Of a DNA stretch of 64,000 nt, positions 55,807 to 64,000 are shown piece by piece (within the stretch, counting starts at the first letter, position 1; each line of letters begins with the position of its first letter). Origin of the DNA: Lepidodermella squamata (taxonomy: Eukaryota; Gastrotricha); the NCBI GenBank assembly GCA_047495785.1, contig JBLDXI010000011.1, positions 1,674,001-1,738,000 of the forward strand. The letters run 5' to 3'. The position numbers were made by a program, and so were the translations under genes. The notes under the pieces were generated by a model. It made no database searches. It saw only the letters and a list, made by a program, of their open reading frames with translations, and had not been told where the DNA came from.

Positions 55807-56795
55807 TTAAGAATCTGTTTGAGCTTGTTCTAGTTGGGCTGGACAACCCGAAATGTGCTGGGCGTAAAATGCGTAGATACGAAAATCTTTCCCGCACTTG
55901 CAAACAAAGGGATAGCAACCTAAATAAAGCAGCAATTTTTAGCTTCCACTTTAGAAATTTGATAAGAACTGCTTACCAGTATGTGAGATCATGTGAGTGG
56001 TTACGCTGCAATTAAATGAAAATTTTGTTAAATATTTAAAAAATCAGTCAAAACTCACTCGCGTCGTCTCACAAATCGACGATCGCAAATAAAGCACGCT
56101 AGATGAAAGCTGAGATGATGGTCGAGCCGTTCCTTCTGCGAGAAAAGCCCACCGCAGACCGGGCATCGGAAAGGCAAATCGTTGAGTGTTATGCCATCGG
56201 GAAAGCGTACTCTTTGAACTGAGTCACGTTTGAAGTGAGTCAGTGAGTCAGGTTGAATTTTGGAAGAATTGTCATTTGGGGAAGGTTGTCTGATAGGTTC
56301 CTGCGGCTGGTCAGTCTCAGTAATTGAATTCTCAGCAGGTACTGGAGTGATTGGTCTTTCGACAACAGGATCCGGGTTAACTGGCGTAGCTGCGACCGAT
56401 TGAGGTCCAGCTGTCGTGCATAGATCAGCTCTAACATCTCCGTCCAAATTCTGGGCAAAACTTAGTGTCGTAAGTTTGAATACTGCCGATCTCCGAGATC
56501 TCTTCACACTAGGCTGAGCTACTGCTTCAAGATTTGTAGGCGCTCTTTTTGGTAGTGTTGGCGATGTAGCAAAGTCTCTGTAAGCCGGCACTTCGTTCGA
56601 GGGCAGGGGATAAATATCGTCGTAGTTGCTGAATATCGACGGAGTTCTAACCTGGGGGATGTCTTTTCTTTCAGCCTGGTTCGGTCTCCTATGCGTTGCT
56701 AATAGATGTGAGATCAGCGTCTTTTGGTCGTCGAAGAATAGCCCACAATCGCGGCAAATAACTTCAGACGGAGAGTTTACATACCGCGGTAGCAT
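55807..56795 (-). CDS. C2H2 zinc-finger protein with four fingers
   Basis: Minus-strand exons 56795-56059, 56005-55977 and 55919-55807 join to 293 codons (292 aa). Finger 1 is at residues 14-35 (C-x2-C-x12-H-x4-H) near the N-terminus. A 170-residue Pro/Ser/Thr-rich linker with a basic patch follows. Fingers 2 (211-231) and 3 (234-254) come next. Finger 3 is completed only by the 29-base second exon, which supplies both His and a T-G linker. Finger 4 (262-281) is atypical, C-x-C-x12-H-x3-C. The completed fingers strongly support the splice model. Probably a nuclear DNA- or RNA-binding regulator; no close family is recognised. Its 3' end converges on the receptor gene, about 240 bp away. Confidence 0.8.
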
Positions 56796-56834
56796 CGAAG
56801 AAACGCTTTAAAGCTATAAGATTTTTTAGGTTTT

Positions 56835-57245
56835 CTATCTTACAATGACAAATAACCACAAAAAGCGTAGCCTATAACACAATGCGCATGCTTTTTTGTT
56901 GTTTTTGGTGGCTTGCGTGGGTTCATGCAGTCCTTTTGTGACGAAATAAGTTGTTTTGTTTAAAAATATGCGTAAATTTACTGATGCAGCTAAACACTTA
57001 ATTACGCGAGCAGGGTCATGTGACATGAGATGAACCTGTTTGTTACTACGCTCGAGGACAATGCTTTTCTTATCAATATTTTTATACCTTGGAAGATTAA
57101 CATTTACAAATTCTCCACAAGCCGGTTTTATAGTCGCTCCTCTTCCAGAGCAATTCAACTGCATTATGGAGCAAATGCTCAACAGTAAAATTTGGTCATC
57201 AAAAAACGCGAGGAGCTTATCGGTTGCCGAACTTCTTTTCAACAC
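56835..57245 (-). CDS. Short ORF of unknown nature
   Basis: 136-codon minus-strand ORF upstream of the zinc-finger gene. It has a hydrophobic stretch near residues 14-28 and scattered Cys and Lys. A possible donor (CGC-GTAATT near 57003) lies inside it, so it could be part of a spliced gene. No motif was recognised, and chance is a serious alternative. Confidence 0.2.
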   Translation of the reverse strand: MLKRSSATDKLLAFFDDQILLLSICSIMQLNCSGRGATIKPACGEFVNVNLPRYKNIDKKSIVLERSNKQVHLMSHDPARVIKCLAASVNLRIFLNKTTYFVTKGLHEPTQATKNNKKACALCYRLRFLWLFVIVR

Positions 57246-57249
57246 CTAG

Positions 57250-58108
57250 GAGGGTAAATTTGTAAATGTTGCGAACTTTTATTTCGTTTCTCGGTCTAAA
57301 ATTTTCATATTTTTCTATACTATCTATATTTTTCAGAACTAAATTGTCCTTTCTTTGACGAGAATGACCTTGGAATTCTCATTTCAGCTACCTGCTACCA
57401 TCGGCTTTAGGTAGAAACATATCCAACGCTGTCTTCCATAACTTTCAATATCACTAAAATCTCTGATTTGTTAAATTGATACGTGAAATCGATATCCTCC
57501 ATTTAAAAGGTGAACTACAGCTCGTGAACCCAGCCTTCATAGCGCAAAATACGCGAAATGGCGAGTTGGTTAGATATGACGATAAGTGATACTTCAGCTA
57601 CAAGGCTGGAACCTTTAATTTGAGATGTAACAGGGTACACATATGTTTCCTTAGTTCTAATGTTCTCCCTAAAACAATTGGATTGGATTGGATGGTTGTT
57701 AGGGACTTCATTTCAACAAAATGAATAACAGTCATTTCTAGAGAAAGGGCTGAAAAGTCAAAAACCGCTCCTCTTGAAATACAAGAAGTACAAATTAGTT
57801 TGTCCTCTGTTCGTCTGTGTAGATATAACGGATATGTAGGCGTGAAATATCTTCAATTTGCTAATTGAACGCTGTCTATCATGCCCTCTGCCCTCGGCAT
57901 GGAAGTGACAAATATCCAATGACGAGACGATGAACATGGAATTTTCAGTTAATTAAGCACGCTCTCGTAGCGTATTAACCGTGTGCTGCCTAATTGGAGA
58001 GAATTGTAGACAGAGTCGGGTCACAGCTTCAATCACTCTTTCGAAATAATTGCTCCACTTATTTAAAGCCGCTGAAAATTCGATGAGACGGGACTTCATT
58101 TTAACAAA
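57250..58108. other. Intergenic, no gene seen
   Basis: AT-rich spacer upstream of the truncated receptor. No repeat or ORF of note. Confidence 0.5.
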
Positions 58109-58745
58109 ATGATCCAGATTCTGATAGTTTTTCTTTTCTTCAATGCTGGTCGGGCTTCTAAATTTACCATGCAATCTCCAATGCCGGATCTGATCTCTAC
58201 ATCGCCGAATAAGTTTGAAAATCGTTCCAAGCTAACGATTCCACTTGTGATGAGTTACGGTTAGCTCCGTCTTACTTTCTATGACCAATTCGGTTTAAAG
58301 GCTGTTTTTGCCCATCAGGTGGGATTGTTTTTCCTGCTGGACCGATTTATCCCGAAGCCATTCGAATCGCTGTCCAAACTATCGAGCAAAATCGCATTCT
58401 GCCGGATTACGATTTGACTTTCGAACTTATTGACGATGAGGTTTGCAATGTCTTTCGGTTAGGACGAGTTTAACCATAGCTATAATAGCGGTTTACGCAT
58501 GCTACGCCCTTAACGTGGCGACTCTCATTGTGAAGCTGAATCGAAAACTGCCGTTTGAAATCAGCGATTTGAAACCGTTTCGGTATCCAGGCCAGTATTT
58601 ATTGGTACTAACACTTGCTAGCATGGCAATTTGCATTTCTTTCGTTTCGAAAGACCGCAGTGTTTTCCTCACCGCAATCTGCGGCTGCGTCACAGCGATG
58701 GCTGCTCTTGATTTGTCATTTGTCTCAGCCACGCTCGTCGTTTAG
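58109..58745 (+). pseudogene. GABA-B-like receptor with its middle deleted
   Basis: Exon 1 (58109-58259: signal peptide M-I-Q-I-L-I-V-F-L-F-F and the L-T-I-P-L-V-M-S-Y end) and exon 2 (58319-58440: G-G-I-V-F-P-A-G-P...I-D-D-E) are intact and use the same splice phases as the intact receptor. After about 25 bases the sequence jumps to the fifth to seventh membrane segments (L-K-P-F-R-Y-P-G-Q-Y near 58570; stop 58743-58745). About 600 residues, including most of the ligand domain and four helices, are lost, so no receptor can form. The remaining stretches are well preserved, implying a recent deletion. Confidence 0.85.
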
Positions 58746-59089
58746 TTCATTGGTAGGAAAAAGAGCGAGATTCCCGCCTGATGATTCATCGTCAAAAGTT
58801 GGAATCTTATAGCGTAACAGTTATATAAATTTATTATAATTTTCGACGATGTTCGTCAGCCAATTCGAAAGAAGTTTTGTTTCAACAATTTATTAATTTT
58901 AATATTTTTTTCAATTTTGAGCAAGGCAAGGCAATGAATTGAAGGCGATTTCTTAATTTCAAAATCAACATCAGATTTGTAGAAATTTCGCTCTCCGACG
59001 ATGTGGCGGATCAAGCAAGCAATTTACGATGAATCGTGCAAAATGTTCCCAAATAAGTACATTTCGAAATAAAACATCAGCCTGTGATC
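58746..59089. other. Spacer, no gene seen
   Basis: AT-rich, between the truncated receptor and the converging membrane-protein gene. Confidence 0.5.
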
Positions 59090-60589
59090 TTAGAGCTTCC
59101 CTTCGGGATTACTTGGAACCGGGTATTGAAGTTGTTGGGGAGAATAGGCTATGACATGGACTCCTTGTGGCAGAGTTGTCGGTTGAAGATGCTCGCCTAT
59201 CGAGCAAGTTGAGAAAAACACAGTCGAGGCTGCAGCTGCAAGACGTTCGTGCTCCTCGCTTGTAGTACAGGCGCAGCATGGGCCAGGAAAACGCCTCATG
59301 CCGAAATCAATGACCCAGAATAGAAACGACAGCGATATTACAATCGGTTCCACCAGTCTATCGGTCAAATGGCCAAATAACCAGCTGCATCCGATCATAA
59401 CGAGAAAGAAAATGGTTTCCACGATAAAAAATGCTAGAGAAGTCTGCGATTGACGGCTCGTTCGATAATGTTGAGTCCCAACAACCGTCATCAAAACAAC
59501 AAAAAAGTGCCAGATTAGAAACGGTGAAACTGAAATCAACATCCAAGACTGCCATACCGTATCTCCAGACCTTTTATACGATGGTGGATAGCCATCATTC
59601 AGAAGATAATCCAAAATAATGCTTCGATCTCGGTTGTATTCAACAGCGAAAAACTGCCAGTATACCATGAAAAGGATAGCGAAAAAGCTGAAGAAGACAT
59701 GAGCAAATTTCGTCCAGCCAGCATTCACTGTTCCACAACTTTTCGGGTAAACAGCCTTTTCGTCATTGAAGGGGGGTTGCGGCACTGGGCTTTGTTCGTA
59801 CTTCCAATTGTGATTGAGGATATCAATCAAATGAATGAGAAGCAGAACGCTCGAGAACGCAATTACGGCAATTTCCATGTTCCACATATTCAGCGCGTGA
59901 CTGTAGTCCCAACTATCAACTTGACTCTTTCTTCCAACCTCGTCACTGTCGACGAAAACGTAAATCACAATGATGAGGGATGAAATCTGAATCAAAGTGT
60001 CGACAATGTAAGATACGCGAATTTTGACCAATTGCGACGCGCTTTCGTATCGATCTTTCAGGGCTAGAGCGTAGACAAAGCAACCGTGGGCGAAACTCGC
60101 GAAAATCGGCCAAAACATCGGCGTAACCACGTCGTAGCAATCCGTAATGCATTTGTAGTAGATATCTGCATCTAACCGTGAAGTTGTCATTGAAAGATGG
60201 CTTCGCGGTGTTGTCGGTGCGTAGTTGTTGTCGCAGTTTTTTAAACAAGCTGAGTTGGTGAAGTAAGCTAACGCAACAGCGAGGATCATCGCGATATTGC
60301 CGATGATCAATAGGCAGTTTAAGACCTTTGTCGCTGTTGCAAGGCCTTGGCTCTTGAAAATTGGCGATCCGCGAATTCCTGGGAACTTCAGCAGTTCATT
60401 ACGCCTAGCTCCCCATGGCCCACTGCTGTCGAGATATGTCCCTCCGTAGGGTTGCACCAGGACAACTTGTTGGTACGGTTGGGCGACTACATATTGCTGG
60501 GGCGGCTGACCGGGTATGGCCGGAATTGGCTGTTGATTTTGAGGAGGAACAGCTAGCTCGTAAGCTGGCGGTTCTTTGATGGTAGCCAT
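59090..60589 (-). CDS. Multi-pass membrane protein 1, unknown family
   Basis: Single-exon minus-strand ORF of 499 aa. Residues 1-60 are rich in Pro, Gln and Tyr, with a P-P-A-Y-E motif near the N-terminus, of the PPxY kind bound by WW domains. Then come K-F-P-G-I-R-G-S-P-I-F, about eight hydrophobic segments (near 88-110, 155-177, 187-212, 235-258, 292-315, 348-372, 386-410 and 413-435), and a soluble loop after segment 1 with paired Cys (S-A-C-L-K-N-C and C-I-T-D-C). The Pro-rich C-terminus follows a Cys cluster (C-C-A-C) after segment 8. It is clearly paralogous to 61632-63170 over its full length. No known transporter or receptor signature was recognised. Likely a surface or vesicle protein. 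Confidence 0.8.
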   Translation of the reverse strand: MATIKEPPAYELAVPPQNQQPIPAIPGQPPQQYVVAQPYQQVVLVQPYGGTYLDSSGPWGARRNELLKFPGIRGSPIFKSQGLATATKVLNCLLIIGNIAMILAVALAYFTNSACLKNCDNNYAPTTPRSHLSMTTSRLDADIYYKCITDCYDVVTPMFWPIFASFAHGCFVYALALKDRYESASQLVKIRVSYIVDTLIQISSLIIVIYVFVDSDEVGRKSQVDSWDYSHALNMWNMEIAVIAFSSVLLLIHLIDILNHNWKYEQSPVPQPPFNDEKAVYPKSCGTVNAGWTKFAHVFFSFFAILFMVYWQFFAVEYNRDRSIILDYLLNDGYPPSYKRSGDTVWQSWMLISVSPFLIWHFFVVLMTVVGTQHYRTSRQSQTSLAFFIVETIFFLVMIGCSWLFGHLTDRLVEPIVISLSFLFWVIDFGMRRFPGPCCACTTSEEHERLAAAASTVFFSTCSIGEHLQPTTLPQGVHVIAYSPQQLQYPVPSNPEGKL

Positions 60590-61631
60590 TTAGTTTAACC
60601 TAATAAAAAATGGACCTATTTTCCCGTGACTCGCTAGAAGCTTATATCATTAATCCGCTTATCGCTTGAAATTGCTCTTTCACACCGCGTTTTTTAGTCG
60701 CGCCGTTGTTTGGCTGATATGAGAAGCAAGATAAAAAATCAACCCGAACTCTTTCATTCATAAAATTAATCATACAATTGGTACATCATTTTGGCGGGCT
60801 TCTCAAACATCTATGTAGAGCTCATAACCTAGTTGACAGACCAGTAAGCCAAGCTTGTAGCAAGAGCAATTAATGAATCATGACATGATAAGATAATAAT
60901 AAGGTATTGCATAAGAAAATAAATCGCAAGTTGAAAGAGCGATAAAGTGATGGAATGCGAGATATGGATGCCGTCCAAATACACCGTGATACTTGCTTGC
61001 ATTTGCTCAAAACATATTCTTAGCGCATCCACTTTTTCGAATGCTATATCTTCGAAGATTTTGAAGATAAAGATACATTGGTTTCATATAGGTTAGTTAA
61101 AGCGGAAATTAGTCAGTGACGAATTGCCGCAGTAGATACCATTTTTAAATTCATTTATGCTCATTTTTTTGTTTTCTATTCAGTTGAATCTTCTCTTGCA
61201 GCTTTGATATTGTTAGCGAAGACTTTGATCAAGACTTTGATGGATGACTCATTCGATTATAGTTTCAGGAGACTAGCGTAATGGTGAAGTATATAGTATA
61301 TATTCGGCTTTTTTGAGAATTTAGCGTATCGAAATATGCATTTACGTTCAAAGCTCGAACGTACTATCCATGAAAAATCTCGATGCCCGATGATCGATGA
61401 TAGTTTTTTTATTCTGAGTTTTTTTCACTCTCGACAGTCGATAGCAAGCCAAGATGCCGAAAAATCTCCAAAGTCGTATGCTCCAACAATTTTAGCCCAG
61501 CCATTGGCAGCAACTTGAATTCGGTGCTGCAAAAATATCCGCCTCAGGAGCATCATCTCGGCAAGCGTTGAAAGTGATTAACGGTTGAATCGTGTAAATT
61601 TATCGCATTAGGTAAGGACAAATTAATATTT
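60590..61631. other. Intergenic between the paired membrane-protein genes
   Basis: AT-rich sequence with no gene. It should contain the promoter of gene 1 near 60600-60750; no defined element was seen. Confidence 0.5.
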
Positions 61632-63170
61632 TCAAAAAGAAACATCAGCCGAAGACTTTGGTTCCAGATGACTAGGAGTTACCGGGTATTGAACAACGTG
61701 TTGGGAAGAATGACCAGTAGCATCGACCTCTTGCGGCGGAGCTGTCGGTTGAAATTCCTGAGGGTTATCGCCAGTTGAGTAAATCACCGTTGGGACTGCT
61801 GCGGCGAGACGTTCGTGATCATCGCTTGAATCACAGCGGCAGCGAGGACCTGGAAAACGCCTCATGCCGAAATCTACGACCCAGAATAGGAAGGAAAGCG
61901 TAATGACAATTGGCTCCACCCATCTATCAGCTGCACTCCCGAATAGCCAACTGACAATGAGCATAATGAAGAGCAGAAGACTTTCCACGATGAAGAAAGC
62001 CAATGAAGTCTGCGACTGGCAATTTGTTCGGTAATGCTGCGTCCCAATAACCGTCATCAAAACAACGAACAAGTGCCAGATGAGAAACGGCCCAACTGTC
62101 ATTAACATCAGAGAGTACCCCTGAGTATCAATAGACCTTCTATGGTAGCCATCAATGTACTTCAAAATCGTGTATTGATCTCGGCTGTACTGAAGAACGA
62201 AAAATTGCCAGTATACCATAAATAGGGCAACAAACAGGCTGAGGATAACATGGACGAATTTCGTCCAGCCTGCGCTGCAATTTTTCGCGTAGACGGCCAC
62301 ATCTTCGTTCACCGACGGTTCCGGTACTGGACTGGGATCGAGTTTCCATTTGTGATTGAGAATATCAATTAAATGAGTGATGAGTATCAGGATTGAAAAC
62401 ACTATTACGGAAATTTCTAGGTTCGCCAAAGAGATCGCGCCTTGGTAGTCGTATTTATCAAATAGGTACTTATAACTCATCCTTCCAACCTCGTCACTGT
62501 CCACGAAAAAGTAGATCATAATGACGAGGGATGAAATCTGAATCAGCGTGTCGACAACGTAAGATACACGAATTACGATTAGTTGCAAATTGGTCTCGTA
62601 GCGATCTCTCAAAGCTAGAGCGTAGACAAAGCAACCGTGGGCGAAACTCGCGAAAATCGGCCAAAACATCGGAGTAACCACGTCGTAGCAGTCCGTTATG
62701 CATTTGCAGTAGATATCAGCATCATAGTTCGAAGTTGTCATTGGAGGGCGGCTTTCTGGTGTAGTCGGTGCCAGGTACTTGTCGCAGTTTGTTATGCAGG
62801 CTGAATTGGCTAGATAGCCTAAAGCAACAGCTAAAATCAGCGCGATATTGACTACACTGAATAGGCAGTTGAAGACTTTCGTCGTTGTTGCTAGCCATTT
62901 TATTTTGAAAATGGGCGATCCGCGTATTCCGGGGAATTTCAGCAACTCTTTTCGCTTAGCTTCCCGTGAAATGTCGCGGTCGACGTATCTCCCTCCGCCG
63001 GGGGACACCAGGATTACTCGCTGGTAGGGCTGGGGGACGGCATATTGCTGGGGCGGATAAACAGGCTGGCCTATTACGATCGGATCCGGCTGCTGATACT
63101 GATTTTGATGAGGAGGAACAACTTGCTCGTAAGATGGTGGTTGGTCATTGATAGACGTTGGTTGAGCCAT
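61632..63170 (-). CDS. Multi-pass membrane protein 2, tandem paralogue
   Basis: Single-exon minus-strand ORF of 512 aa. It has the same architecture as the 499-aa neighbour: a P-P-S-Y-E motif and Pro/Gln-rich N-terminus, K-F-P-G-I-R-G-S-P-I-F, a Cys-paired extracellular loop (S-A-C-I-T-N-C; C-I-T-D-C-Y-D-V-V-T-P), about eight membrane segments, G-M-R-R-F-P-G-P and a Pro-rich tail. Long identical runs (D-C-Y-D-V-V-T-P-M-F-W-P-I-F) between the two show a tandem duplication. Loop lengths and the tails diverge. Whether the lack of introns reflects retroposition of the founder is unknown. Function not recognised. Confidence 0.8.
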   Translation of the reverse strand: MAQPTSINDQPPSYEQVVPPHQNQYQQPDPIVIGQPVYPPQQYAVPQPYQRVILVSPGGGRYVDRDISREAKRKELLKFPGIRGSPIFKIKWLATTTKVFNCLFSVVNIALILAVALGYLANSACITNCDKYLAPTTPESRPPMTTSNYDADIYCKCITDCYDVVTPMFWPIFASFAHGCFVYALALRDRYETNLQLIVIRVSYVVDTLIQISSLVIMIYFFVDSDEVGRMSYKYLFDKYDYQGAISLANLEISVIVFSILILITHLIDILNHKWKLDPSPVPEPSVNEDVAVYAKNCSAGWTKFVHVILSLFVALFMVYWQFFVLQYSRDQYTILKYIDGYHRRSIDTQGYSLMLMTVGPFLIWHLFVVLMTVIGTQHYRTNCQSQTSLAFFIVESLLLFIMLIVSWLFGSAADRWVEPIVITLSFLFWVVDFGMRRFPGPRCRCDSSDDHERLAAAVPTVIYSTGDNPQEFQPTAPPQEVDATGHSSQHVVQYPVTPSHLEPKSSADVSF

Positions 63171-64000
63171 CTGGTTCTTGGTTAAAATAAAAAGAGACCT
63201 CTTTCCGCTTCCTTTATTGGATGCTGATTATTCATCCGCTTATCGCGTATTTGATAGGGCTGTCTCGGTCTCACTCAATTCGTGCCTAGGTTTTTCGCTG
63301 ATATGAGACACGAGTAATGAGTTGGCGAGCGGGAGTTGATTATAACTCCATCGGTTCATTCGAGCGCTGTCATTCATAAAGTCAGTCAATTTTGATGCAG
63401 GAGTGATGGGAATAGGCTGAAATTGTAGGGAAACCTCGCGATTCTCATTTTCATTGCGTACCTCAGAATTAACGCAGCTGAGATACTCGCAGGAAATCGA
63501 CTTCAAAACGAATCATTTGTGAAAGGCGGCGCCCGTATGTTGCAATTGCCGCACGATTTAGCGGCGGGTAACTTGAAATTTGTTGGCGCATTTTTTGGTA
63601 ATTTTATAAGTACCACATTAAGTAACTCCGGCCATTATTGTTGAAGGCTAGGTGAATGAACTGTTCCGTAATGCGTTGACGACGTGAGAAGTGCCGCTCA
63701 GCTGAGGTCATGAATATCATCCAATAAATTGAAAATCCGGCTTTCGAACGATAATGAAGATAACCAAATTATATTAAATTATTCGTGGTTACTGATCCCG
63801 TTGACATTGTCCGATTTCTGGTACGATGCAGGGAAGCTACTGCATTGCACGTGTTATTAGTAGTTAAATCAGTAATATTCAATGCGTTGTATAGAACTTT
63901 CAATGCAAATCTTAAGGTTTTATGGTCATCAGGATAACAGCAAGCGTTTACAGTGATTTGGTACAAAGGTTTATACATAATAAAATAAGAATCTGGAAAT
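63171..64000. other. Upstream flank, no gene seen
   Basis: No convincing coding region; short ORFs here lack any motif. The promoter of the 512-aa gene should lie just above 63171. Confidence 0.45.

Noticed and set aside
57953-58174. Minus-strand ORF over the third receptor start
   Set aside because: It is antisense to the signal-peptide exon of the receptor pseudogene and has no motif of its own.

Overview
This is a stretch of eukaryotic, almost certainly invertebrate animal, nuclear DNA. Genes are split by very short GT-AG introns (38 to 62 bp), AATAAA poly(A) signals follow stop codons, and there are class C (GABA-B-like) seven-transmembrane receptors and a C2H2 zinc-finger gene. Large families of such receptors together with short introns would fit a sponge or another early-branching animal. 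That is only a guess, because no ribosomal or mitochondrial marker is present.

Region 1 (1 to about 40.6 kb) is a tandem array of one gene. Five copies (A-E, starting at 1622, 7095, 13536, 23883 and 33302) and one 3' scrap (about 40472) encode a putative mitochondrial, membrane-anchored P-loop ATPase in four exons. A, B, C and E have open spliced reading frames of 438, 456, 438 and 458 aa; D is destroyed. Block 1-8.3 kb (LINE end, A, RT fragment, B) was duplicated as block 21.4-34.5 kb (LINE end, D, RT fragment, E). The changing offsets between the blocks are accounted for by individual insertions and deletions, so a relative chronology can be read. The space between copies is packed with mobile DNA: several non-LTR retroelements, two copies of a MULE with about 100-bp inverted ends, a tRNA-derived SINE, a piggyBac-like element, a 2.1-kb foldback element and several MITE families.

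Region 2 (40.7 to 58.7 kb) starts with a decayed P-element/THAP9-like transposase and a doubtful multi-exon gene. A cluster of three GABA-B-like receptors follows. The first (44876-52369) is a pseudogene split by a complete MULE (46020-50751) with a 9-bp target duplication. The MULE's own 877-codon transposase gene is open in every exon but is split by a 5'-truncated LINE inside its SWIM zinc finger. The second receptor (52771-55563) is intact at 800 aa. The third (58109-58745) has lost its middle.

Region 3 (55.8 to 64 kb) holds a four-finger C2H2 protein on the minus strand and a tandem pair of minus-strand single-exon genes for related, proline-rich, roughly eight-pass membrane proteins of unknown function. 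Repeats are sparse here.

All calls come from reading the sequence. No database search was possible, so family names rest on motifs.
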